Assembly (NCBI GenBank): GCA_020631735.1
Contig: CM036160.1
Coordinates: 110,171,860-110,235,859 of the forward strand
Reading direction: 5' to 3'
Source of the DNA: Saccharum officinarum
Lineage: Eukaryota > Streptophyta > Magnoliopsida > Poales > Poaceae
Length of the DNA: 64,000 nt
Shown here: piece by piece, positions 21,391 to 31,400 of the stretch
Numbering within the stretch: the first letter of the stretch is position 1
Layout: every line of letters starts with the position of its first letter
Notes under the pieces: model-generated
Databases searched by the model: none
Told to the model about the DNA's origin: nothing
What the model saw: only the letters and a program-made list of their open reading frames with translations
Made by a program: the position numbers and the translations under genes

Positions 21391-21471
21391 CGGCGGACTG
21401 GTTAGGCCAGCGTGGTTGTAGCGGGGACCATCGCGGTGCAGGTTCGATTCCCTACCGCGTCGTATTTTTTT
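21391..21471 (+). other. tRNA-like sequence with Pol III boxes
   Basis: CGGCGGACTGGTTAGGCC resembles a tRNA A box and D arm. GGTTCGATTCC (21441-21451) is a perfect B box, and a T run follows at 21464-21471. The acceptor stem does not pair, so this is a degenerate tRNA or a tRNA-derived SINE head rather than a functional tRNA. Confidence 0.45.
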
Positions 21472-21755
21472 GCTTGTTTTTGTTTTGCATGTGTTTGCAT
21501 GGCACTGTGCGGGACTTGGACGCTGGTGCCTGGGCGCGTTGTGCGGGAGTGCACGCTGGTGCCTGGGCGCGTCTTTTTCGTTTCGTTTCATTGATGGCGC
21601 GCTGGATGCCTAGCTGCGCGCTCGCTGGATGTTTTGCCGCGCCAAATTTTCCTTGTTTTCGCTGGTCGCTCGGCTGCGACGACGATTGGGTTCCCGTTCG
21701 TATTTATACGCCTGGCCGGCTGCAAATTAACAAGCACAAACAAAACACCGCACAA

Positions 21756-22306
21756 ATGGCCAGCTCACTTGCTACCTTCGATCTAAACGTGCCTGTACCG
21801 GAAGCTGAAGAAGGCAACGCTGGGTTAGACCTCAACGAGCCTGTACTGGAGGATGATAATGACATCGGTAACGAGCCTGTACTGGAGGATGATAATGACA
21901 TCGGTAAGTTTGCTTCCTTTCTTCCTTGCTTCCTTGCTTCCTTGCTTTTGGATTGAGTATGTTTGTTTGTTTTTTACAAGTAGAACATGCTGTGGAGGTT
22001 CCCGTTGAAGATGACGACGACGCCGCATCCTTGCCGGCGCTGGATGACGACGGCGGCGGCATCGATGAAGATGACGAGTACCACGGCGTCGATGAAGATG
22101 ACAACGGTAATGCGTCTGTTATTTTTTTTATTGTACTCAATGCATGAACATTTAGATCTTTGCATGATGACAGCGAGCACAAACAAAAGCGCCCGGCGGC
22201 AACGCGTGCTCCGACTCCGGCGCCATGGAGTCCAGCACGAACTCGAGGGACTCCGGCACCATCTCGGAGTCCAGCGGGGAGGAGTTGTCCTTGGGCGCCA
22301 CCTCTG
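21756..22306 (+). pseudogene. Mariner-type N-terminal protein remnant with DLN motifs
   Basis: ATG 21756 opens an exon (21756-21903) reading MASSLATFDLNVPVPEAEEG then GLDLNEPVLEDDNDIG, with a 12-residue internal repeat of EPVLEDDNDIGN. A good donor (G|GTAAGT) leads to a second acidic exon (21981-22106) and perhaps a third that runs into a stop near 22306. N-terminal FDLN/DLN-rich acidic leaders precede the transposase in many grass mariner-like proteins, from memory. No catalytic domain follows, so this is the leader of a deleted transposase. The DLN motifs also resemble EAR repression motifs, but I infer no such role. Confidence 0.45.
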
Positions 22307-23029
22307 ACTCCAAAGTGATGGAGTCCGACACCATCTCCATCTCCGACTCTGGCGCGACGAGCTCCATGGAACAGCGAGTGCGAGCGCGAGAGGAGATAGG
22401 CGAGCGGTGTGCGGCGTGCAGCGAGCGCGAGAGGCGAGCGGCGTACGGCGAGTGCGAGAGGCCAGAGGCGAGCGGCGTGCTGCGTGCAGCGAGCGCGAGA
22501 GGCGAGCGACGAACGGCGAGCAAGAGAGTCGAGCCGCGTACGGCGAGCGCGAGAGGCCAGCGGTGAGCAATCCCACCGATCGGCGTGCGGCATGCGTTGA
22601 GCGCGAGTGCAATAGGTGGGCGATTAAAGAGGCGGCGCTATTAACGCGTGCAAGCGCAGCGCATTCATTCACGCGTGGGAGCCGAAGCGTTTGCATGCAA
22701 GGGCAGAGGCGTCCAAAATAGCACTCCATCCCCAGGACGACATCCTTTCAACAGCTTAGCTCATTCGCTAGAACGACTTGTAATACTAGTACGGAGGGAG
22801 TACATAATAACTTACCAATATCAAGATGTTGTGGAATGGTAGTCATATGCAGATATAATATCCACCTACTCCTGCGTAAAATATACCGGGGATAGCAGGT
22901 TTGTCTTTCTGCGTATGTGGAACAGTCCAGGATGCTTTATGTTTGCAGTTTGCAAGGAGTTTACAAAAAAATTGATGAAGTTTGCTCACTTCAGAATGAA
23001 TCGACTTTTGTTCTTCCATCTTAATTATA

Positions 23030-23483
23030 TGTCATGTGGGGCCGACATTACAGCCGCCGGCCCCGTACACGAGGAGCAGCCAGTGACTCTCTCAAGGCAG
23101 CGCATGGCCTAGCACAGCCCGAGGAGGCTGGGACAGCTAAGTTATGAAGGCAATTAAGAAGAAAATGAGGAGATCAAGGGAGCATTAGTTGGCTGGTAGT
23201 TATGAGCATTAGTTGGCTGAGAGTTATTAGCTGGCGCCAGTAACTAGGAGCTGGGCGCCAGCAGCATGGAGCTGAGCTCCTACAGTAAACTCCGTATATA
23301 TAACCCTGAACTCAGTTGAATGGAAGGAAAAAGAAGTTATACCTAACCTTCCTCCCTTGCTGCTCTTAATCTCATCTTTGGTAGTCAGGCAAAAACCCTG
23401 GCACCACCATTACCCAGTTCCAACTTCCAAGTAGGAGCTAAGGAGCAAGGGGCCTTCTACTCTAGGTGCCCAGGCCCTTGACA
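23030..23483 (+). mobile_element. Solo LTR, 454 bp
   Basis: It begins TGTCATGTGGGG and ends GGCCCTTGACA, giving TGTCA...TGACA termini. The flanks are a perfect 5-bp duplication, TTATA (23025-23029 and 23484-23488). A TATA box (CGTATATATAACC) near 23291-23300 fits the U3/R boundary. No internal retroelement sequence remains. Confidence 0.8.
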
Positions 23484-23594
23484 TTATATCAATACAAAAA
23501 ATCATACAATCAGAGTAGCATGGTTGACCACCTTCTATTGAAAAGGTTTATACCTGCTTTTTTTCCCTCTCAAACAAGCAGCTCCATATCATTA

Positions 23595-23789
23595 GGCCAG
23601 TCTCAGTAGGGATTTCATGACTCAGTTTTCAACGTACTCATATTTTAGAAATAGTGCAGAAGAGTTTCATCCCCATGAAACTCTCTGTACTCTCATGAAA
23701 CTTTCATCATCTCTTTCTTCATCAATGCAATGTCATGTCAGCATATTTAATGCCCATAAAACTCTATGAAGCTTCCATTGAGACTAGTC
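23595..23789. mobile_element. Tourist/PIF-Harbinger-like MITE
   Basis: Ends GGCCAGTCTCAGTAGGG and CATTGAGACTAGTC, with a TTA duplication (23592-23594 and 23790-23792). It shares family motifs with the element at 20883-21177. Confidence 0.7.
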
Positions 23790-23792
23790 TTA

Positions 23793-25615
23793 TATCTCTT
23801 TCAACTACAATGCTTATTCACTGTCTCTGAAACACACAAGTCAGATTCGAGTGGAGCCGAACGGACAGATCACAACTTGTATGTACATCCATTCTCTTGA
23901 TGTCCTAATAAAAAAACAATAATGTTCAAAGACGATAGTTCATTCTAGAAATGACGCACGTCGCACGGTGAATTTAATGAAGGGATATTCTAATATTCCT
24001 ATGCTGCTAGGTCATCATACGTGTCTCTAGTTATTAGTTTAATACCCTGATTAGTTAGTAATAGTGTTGGCTAGGCTGCCTTTACATGCCAGAGCTCACA
24101 CAGTACTATAGCGACACCGCACGTGAAAATACAGCCCAATTGATCCTGTATGACACGTCATGTTTGGAATGGAATTGCAATATTTGAGATCCAGAAACTT
24201 CACATGGATTTTCAATATTTTATTTTTCTGAACAGTTGTGGACTTGTGGTATTATAACAAAATAAGGAATTTGAATTTTTTTCTTGTGTTTATACTTTAT
24301 ACTGAGCCTGCTTTGCCCCTCTTGAAGTGATACGTATAAATTATAAAATGAGGAACGCATGCGGTGCCATATGACCATCCAATTTGCTGATTTAAGCACC
24401 AAATAAATGAGGAATAGAACTGCGACGTTTCTTGTGTAAGTTTACTTCCAATTTGCTTCTTTTTGTTTACACCATAAGCAACTGGTGGATAGCTAGGCAC
24501 CAGCTTTGGTACCAATTGGCCGAGTAAAACTGCACTGGGGTGGAGTTCGATAGGCCAACACCTTGGCAACTTGTAGCAATTGAATAAGAGAAACCACTGA
24601 AGGTTCCGGAAGATTGAAGTTCTTGAAATGTTATACTAAGAACCTATGATGGGTATGTAACACTGTCCTATTTGTTAATGTGGCATCATTATATTAAAAA
24701 TGGTATTGTAGCATGGATTGCACTCGACAAGGACAGCTGATCGATGTCAGTAAGCCAATCCGTCTATTACTACTTAAATACAACTAAAGAAACTGTCTTT
24801 TAGTAACAGGTGTGGCATCAAAACTTGTCTCGAGCAGTAGTATCTAGTGTTTCAGAGTGTAGGATAGGATCATAGAAAGCTGGTGGCTTGCAGTGAGGCA
24901 TTTCAATTACACACGGCAATATAAATGACACACTACCATTCGTAGTGTTTGCTCTTTGGTAAGCAGGTTACTGTCACTCTCTTCTCAGTTCTCACTACGA
25001 GAGTACGAGTCTGAATGAACTGTGAAACTGTGGAAGAAAGCAACTTCTGTCTTGCCGTTGTAATTTGGCTGCCTACAATCATTAAATCTCAAACAACTAT
25101 GACTAAGACTACTAGTTTCTGGTTTTTTTATAGGACTAGTTGATCTCACGATCCTTCCCTTGATGGGGAATAATTCCTTTTTGTAAAACTGCAAACTTTT
25201 GTTTGCTACTGATCAAGACTCAAACTGCATTATTCCCATGATGTGCATGCCTTTGGTTGTATTCATGTACAATGTACATGAAGACAAAGGATGATCAACT
25301 AAAGTATTTAAAATCTGAATCTATCTATTTTTCTTGGAATGAAACCAAAATCCATGGCTGAAAGTATGTACAAGCGAACAGGGCTAGGCTGGATAGCAGC
25401 TACCTGCCTTCAAGAAATTAGAGAGAAAAATGCTGCTAGCTGAAGACAGCAATGCCACTATGTGAGATTAGTGTCCCACAACACAACGCCTGCCGGGTGT
25501 GAGAATTCCTAGTAGGGTGGCTCCAAGGACTGGTGAGATGGACATATAACTAGAAGCATTCACTGTCAAGCTGTCACTCTCACTCTGCTACCATCAGAAT
25601 AAGAGGTGGTAGTGG
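23793..25615. other. Intergenic, 5' flank of the NSP1-type gene
   Basis: AT-rich sequence with no supported coding frame or complete transposon. The last few hundred bases are the probable promoter of the GRAS gene at 25774. Confidence 0.35.
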
Positions 25616-25623
25616 TATAAAAA
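25616..25623 (+). promoter_or_regulatory. TATA box of the NSP1-type gene
   Basis: TATAAAAA at 25616-25623, about 150 bp before the ATG, placing a transcript start near 25650 with a leader of roughly 120 nt. Confidence 0.6.
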
Positions 25624-25773
25624 TGCAGGGAACGCCGCAATTCTACACTACACGGCTAGGAAGTATATACTTCTTGTTAGCCCTTCAGAGTTTCAGTACA
25701 GAGATGCCAACATCACCAAGCCCTTGCATGACCCAGAACCACAGATAAGCTTGAGAGCTCAGGGATAATCGCC

Positions 25774-27414
25774 ATGAACAATGAGAGAGAAGACCAAGAA
25801 CCGGAAGCCGCCACGACCTCAGATTGGCTCGATGAATCCATTGCCTTCCTAGCTGCCAATCTCGACCTCGGCTTTAACGACTATGGCTGGCTGTCGGCAT
25901 CGGAAGCGCAGGAGCAGCACGACGTCGGCAGCATGGTCGTGGAGACGCTAGCACCTACTGCTGCAACCCTGCTCCAGCCAAGCCTGAACCTTGATACTAG
26001 CGTTGCGTCGTCGTCACCGATGGCCTCGCTGCAGGAGTTTGGGCAGCCCAAGAAACGCAAGTCTCCTGGACACAGCAGCAGCCAACGACCCCATGTTGGC
26101 GTCGGCGGAAGAGGCGGCGGTCAGCAAGAAAAGGGGGAAGCGAGCTGCGTCAGGTCGAAGCCGAGCAAGAAGGGGAGTGGCAAGGGCACCGCAGCAAATT
26201 CGGACAGGGAGGCGAGGTGGGCGGAGCAGCTGTTGAACCCGTGCGCGGCCGCCATCGAAGCGGGCAACCTGCCGCGCACGCAGCACCTGCTGTACGTGCT
26301 CGGTGAGCTGGCCTCCTTCTCCGGCGAACCCAACCACCGCCTGGCCGCGCACGGGCTGCGCGCCCTCACGCGACGCCTCCCGCACGCCGTGGGCCAAGCG
26401 GCTGCGGCGACTGTGAAGATGCCAGCTTGCGAGTGCCCGACGCCGTCGTTCTCCGGCGTCGACCGGCGCCTGTTCCGCGCCTCGCTCATCAGGTTCAACG
26501 AGGTCAGCCCATGGTTCGCCATCCCGAACGCGCTGGCCAACTCCGCGATTGCGCAGGCCGCGTCGACGAAGGGTGCGGTGACCGAGCCTCGTCAGGTTCA
26601 TGTCGTGGACATCGGTGTCTCGCACGGCGTCCAATGGCCGACGCTGCTCGAGGCGCTCACCCGCGTGCCGCGGGGCTCCACGCCGCCCTCCGTCCGCCTC
26701 ACGGTCGCCGGCCCCACGGCCACACCACCCGTGCCCTTCTCCGCATCGCCTCCAGGCTACGACTGCTCGCCGCAGTTGCTCCGGTACGCCAAGTCCATCG
26801 ACCTGGACCTCGCCATCTTCCAGGCGCCATGTTTGGACACCTTGCGCGGCATTCTCACCCCCGGTGAGACCCTCATCGTCTGCCTCCAGTTCCGGCTTGG
26901 CCTCGCCACCGCCGACGAGCAAGCAGCTATACTCCAAACGGTCAGGGACCTCAACCCGGAGCTAATGGTCCTCACTGAGCTGGACGGCGGCGGCCGCAGC
27001 GATGACAGCGCAGCCAGCGAGTTCGCGGCGAGGCTGGAGCTACTTTGGAGATTCCTCGACTCGACGGCGGCGGCGTTCAAGGGGATGGATGCGGATGAGA
27101 GGCGGGTGATGGAAGCGGAGGCCGGGACAGCATTGGCGCCCACGGCGCGGCGGGAAGCGACCGTGGACGGGGGGAGGGAGGCTTGGCGGGCGCGTTTGGC
27201 CGCGGCGGGGTTCGAGGAAGCGGCGTTCGGGGGCGAGGCGGTGGAGACGGCGAAGGCGCTGCTGAGGAAGTACGATAGCGGGTGGGAGCTGGTGCCGCCG
27301 CCGTCGTCCGCGGCGGCCGCGGTGGGGCTCCGGTGGAAGGGACAGCCCGTGTCGTTCTGCTCCCTGTGGCGGCCGGCGCAGGCCTGCCCAGAGCTGATGG
27401 GGCGTGGCGCATAA
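25774..27414 (+). CDS. NSP1: GRAS transcription factor, NODULATION SIGNALING PATHWAY 1 type
   Basis: A single-exon gene of 546 codons. The N-terminus has [20 protein letters not shown], then a low-complexity linker with a basic patch (PKKRK, residues 92-96, a possible nuclear signal). The GRAS domain starts near residue 149 ([18 protein letters not shown]). It continues through [27 protein letters not shown], the VHIID core [14 protein letters not shown] (275-288), [20 protein letters not shown], and the SAW end [10 protein letters not shown]...[12 protein letters not shown]. The conserved [11 protein letters not shown] and [14 protein letters not shown] blocks are NSP1 hallmarks. In grasses NSP1 acts with NSP2 to switch on strigolactone biosynthesis genes and mycorrhizal signalling; that role is known for the family, not shown here. 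The start is supported by a TATA box at 25616 and by the conserved N-terminal motif right after it. Confidence 0.9.
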   Translation: MNNEREDQEPEAATTSDWLDESIAFLAANLDLGFNDYGWLSASEAQEQHDVGSMVVETLAPTAATLLQPSLNLDTSVASSSPMASLQEFGQPKKRKSPGHSSSQRPHVGVGGRGGGQQEKGEASCVRSKPSKKGSGKGTAANSDREARWAEQLLNPCAAAIEAGNLPRTQHLLYVLGELASFSGEPNHRLAAHGLRALTRRLPHAVGQAAAATVKMPACECPTPSFSGVDRRLFRASLIRFNEVSPWFAIPNALANSAIAQAASTKGAVTEPRQVHVVDIGVSHGVQWPTLLEALTRVPRGSTPPSVRLTVAGPTATPPVPFSASPPGYDCSPQLLRYAKSIDLDLAIFQAPCLDTLRGILTPGETLIVCLQFRLGLATADEQAAILQTVRDLNPELMVLTELDGGGRSDDSAASEFAARLELLWRFLDSTAAAFKGMDADERRVMEAEAGTALAPTARREATVDGGREAWRARLAAAGFEEAAFGGEAVETAKALLRKYDSGWELVPPPSSAAAAVGLRWKGQPVSFCSLWRPAQACPELMGRGA

Positions 27415-28448
27415 GCGACAAGGGGTTCATGGTGCATGTGCTGATGCGCGCGCGAGCATTTCCCATGGTCTGGACTGGACTCGCGCCGAGAGCGTGAGAC
27501 CAGCACGCGCGCGCCGGTGTAATGCATGATTACAACACTGTGGACTGTGGTTGGCACTCAAAGTCTGAGACGGATAGGTGGTTTGTATCATTGTATGGGC
27601 GAGCGATAGCTAAGGTACGACTTTTGCTGACTTCACTCTGCTTATAACAGTATGCATGTACAAAAGTCAGGCCTCTTTGGTGACGAATTTTTCTCGCTAA
27701 TCCTGGCAATTTAACTTTTTTTTTCTATTAACGATTTGAGCATTGAACTTAGTCGCATGAAATTCATGTAAGATTGGTCACTCTTGCCGTGTCAGAGGGC
27801 GATGGCCGCCCCTTTGACCCTACGGCCCGCCCATAACCCCACCCTTAGCTGTTGTCGCCACCATAATCATCATCGTCCGGCCTGCACCGTCCCACCATCC
27901 AATCCATGGCCCACCTCTGCTACAGGCACAACTTTGTTCTAGGCAGCTAAAGGCGTCTAGTGTCATGTTCCTAGATGTCTACTTCCTCCTGCTTAATGAA
28001 AAACGTGCCGAGGCACGAGCTCGAAAAACAAAACAAAAAAGATGTCCTACTTCACGACTTCTTCACGATCGACCCCTTCTTTCCACCCCATCTGCTCCCC
28101 ATTCAAGTGTACCCAGAAAATATCACAACATAAACGGGCTAGATAGCATAAGAAATGACGCGCAATATATACTGATTTGATCCCACGAATCATTCACCCT
28201 CCAGATATCACAACACAAACATGAACATGCTAAATAGCATAAGAAATGACACATGCAGGCACCCAATGGGGAAGAAATCTGTTGACAGATAAATAGCAAT
28301 CCCTATAACATATTTAGTTTCCAATTTCATCAATCTTGGAAGTGATATCAAACCAACAAAGAACTGCATTAATCAGGCAGAATGCATCTCATCTTAAATT
28401 ATGAACTCTCCCGGTGATCCTTGGGCCTGAATAACTACTCACATCGCG
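27415..28448. other. Intergenic between convergent genes, with a short tandem duplication
   Basis: Holds the 3' UTRs of the NSP1-type and hydrolase genes, which are transcribed toward each other. At about 28115-28255 a segment containing TATCACAACA and GCATAAGAAATGAC occurs twice, head to tail. No further gene was seen. Confidence 0.45.
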
Positions 28449-31400
28449 TTACAAAGAGGACTTTGGAGCTGGAAGCAAGAAGTTCAGGATTGCCTCGTTG
28501 AACCGCTGTGGATCCTCTTCCTGTGGCATGTGGCCGGTGTCCTTGAGAACCTCCAACCTAGCATTTGCTCCAAGTTTCCTGCATTTGCATTTACCTTCCG
28601 TAAGTTTTAAATGCCACACGTGAAATCAAACAGTACAGGTGAGATCAGCATGTACTGACCTTGCCACTTCAAATGCCTTCTCGACGGGGAATATCTGATC
28701 ACGCTCTCCCCATAACACAAGAACTTCCTGAAAGATTAGACAGATGTTGCGTAAGATCAAATATGGCATGGTAATGCGTTGCAGTAGTTACAGTACGTAT
28801 CTAGGAAGTACCTGGGGGAGAGGTGTAAGCTGGAATTTGTCTTTGTTACCCAGTGTTATCCCCTTGATTAGCTCCTCCTTCTCTTCTACTTTGTCGCTGT
28901 ACCGATACTGCAGCAGAGTCTTACTGTTACTCAAATCCAGAGGTCGTATTGGTGCAACGGTAATGCTCAGCGGCAGGCGTCCAACTGGACGCCGCCTTCT
29001 TGGCCTGTGCACTGCCGTACTGGCCCAACAAGTCTGCCTCTCTATACATCTCAAAAATATCTCCCGACTTGCTCGACCGTCGCGTGCTTTTATGCACTTG
29101 CAGCCATCCGCCCAGCCCACTTTGCATCGCCGCCGCGCCCATCTCCCTGCTCCCGCTGCCCCACTCCGCCTCGTCGCTGCGGGGCACCCCCCGCCGTGCC
29201 CCACTCCGTGCTCGACCGTCGCGACCATGGCATGCACCGCGTCACCAGGAGATGATCGTCGCCGACTAGGACAGCGTCTCCCACAATCGGCCGAAGACAC
29301 CACGACATAAAGAAATGCACGTTGCAAGTGTATGTTTCAGAGGCATGTTGCAAGTGTTTTATGCAGATGTTGAAAGTAGATTGTGATGTTAAATGGTCGT
29401 ACACGTATGTTGAAAGCTTATGTTCATATTGTTTCATCTGTTTTTCTAGACGTATGTTGCAAGTGTGTTTATTTGGATGTTGCATATGTTTCACACATAT
29501 GTTGCACGTATATTATCTGGATGTTGTGTATGTTTTTACAATGATTTTAGCTGTTTTCAGGTGTTTTTCAAGTGTTTTAGATGCATATTTTAAGTGTTTC
29601 ATCTGCCTTCACATATATGTTGTAAGTGTTGCATCTAGATGTTTCAAAAGTAGATCGGGTGTTGTATCTCACTCCTCGCTTTTATGTTGATCATCTCGGT
29701 GTCTCCTCTTTCTCCCGGCGCCAGTTGGGCATCCGCCGCCCCCTCCCCTCTTCTTGATGCTAGTAACGTTCTAAGGTGGCGTGGGCCCTGCGTGGGTGTG
29801 CAAAACGGCGTGGGAAATGGTCTGCATGCGCGGCCCCATCCGTTCAGGCGCTAGCAAGTCCATTCATGCAATCATGTTAAGATCACTGAGGTAATTGCTA
29901 TCAATAAGCAAGTTTTATGTAATTCACATATAAAACTGCAGTTCAGTACTTATTGAGTATATTGATATTATAAAAGGAAAATCAAACTTGGGCCACGGCT
30001 TGGTTTTAGCAGGCCTTCCATTGTTGACGGTTACTACTGTCAGGATCCAACTTCCAGCTGAATCCAGAACCCGGTGTTGTACAATGCCGGCAACATGGTC
30101 CTTTGCAAGACTGATAACATGTGCAGTGGCGGTTCTTGCAAACAAATTACGATGGGGGCACGATAATGATATATGAGGGTCGTCCGGACGCAAACGGGCG
30201 CACCCAAAACCGCGCTGAACCGACCTGCCCCTGCCGCACGCCGTTTCCCAGACAATGTCTTCCGCACTTTTCCTTATCCTCTCCTCGCTCACTCCTGCAG
30301 CTGTTCCTCTCCATTCTACTGCTGCCCCGCTTGCCGGGACGGACGCCGCGCCCAGTTCGCTGCCGCCTCGCCCGCCCGCCGGAGCTCCCTCCCTCCCTCC
30401 CTCCCTCCCACGGCTCCATCGGTACCCCACGCCCCCAGCGATACGGCTCCCGCTCCTCCCACCGAAGACGATGACGACAATGGCAGCTCCAACGAGGTAG
30501 GTCGGTTCTTCTCTAGATCTGAGCCCCCTGCTCCTCCACCTCCTCCTCTGGATCTGAGCGCTCCTCCTCCTCCTCCTCCTCCTACGCAGCGGTGGCCAGG
30601 GTTCTGACGAGCTCTGTTGCAGTAGCCTTGTTTTGATATTACAATAAGTAATATTTCTTTGTTGCATTAGTCTCTTTTTTCTGATATTGCATCTTGCATT
30701 GCAGTAGCCTTGCTCTGATGTTGCAACAAATAATATTTCTTTGTTGCATTAGTCTTTTTTTATGTTGCTTTCTCGTATTGCATTTTGTTTCTGTTGTTGC
30801 AGTAGTCTTGTTCTGATGTTGCAATAAGTAATATTTCTTTGTTGTATTAGTCTCTTTTTTTATCTTATATCTTGCATTGCAGTAGCTTTGTTCTGTTGAT
30901 GCAGTCGTCTTGTTCTGATGTTGCAAACAAGTAATACTTATGATGTTTGTATCTCTTATTGCTCCATGTTGCAACAGATCTTCCGATGAAAATTTTTCTC
31001 ATTGGACATTCGGGGTGATGGAGCACGGTAGGGATGGGGCGTGGAGGGCAACGGGCGTGCAGGGGATGGCGGCACGGCGGGGGATGGCGACGCGGCGAGG
31101 CACGGCGGCACAGCAGGGGACGGGGGGCGCTCGTTTTCATATGCGGGGGCGCGCTCGTTCTATTCACATCGGATAGATGGTCCCGTGGGGCGCAGCGGGG
31201 GGATGGGCAGTGCAGCAGGATGGCAGGGGGGCGGGATGGCGGCGCGGCGGGAGGACGCGCCGTGCACGAGCGGGAGGATGGGCTACGCCCTGTCCGTATT
31301 GTATCTGAATCGAACGAGATTGGTTGAGATCGAAACGTTACGTGGACTAGGTGCGTCCGAAGACGCCTCTAAAGCCGGGCGTCCGGACGCCAGGTGCGTC

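Larger units (their letters stand above)
21255..22800. mobile_element. Non-autonomous mariner-like element (Stowaway TIRs, 1.5 kb)
   Basis: Both ends read CTCCCTCCGTACT inward for about 29 bp of inverted repeat, and a TA dinucleotide flanks each side (21253-21254, 22801-22802). At 1546 bp it is far larger than a Stowaway MITE. It contains a multi-exon N-terminal frame typical of plant mariner proteins, a tRNA-like sequence, and a GC-rich degenerate repeat (about 22375-22570, units near GCGAGAGGCGAGCGGCG). The DDD transposase domain is missing. Confidence 0.75.

Noticed and set aside
21391..21462. A second functional tRNA gene
   Set aside because: The B box is perfect but the acceptor and anticodon stems do not form; kept only as a tRNA-like element.
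22407..22721. Open frames with repeated EARGERRTA-type sequence in the mariner element
   Set aside because: They arise from the degenerate GCGAGAGGCGAGCGGCG repeat, which is open in several frames on both strands.
26014..26937. A 307-codon open frame antisense to the NSP1-type gene
   Set aside because: It is a shadow of the GC-rich GRAS coding frame; no domain is visible and the sense frame is clearly real.
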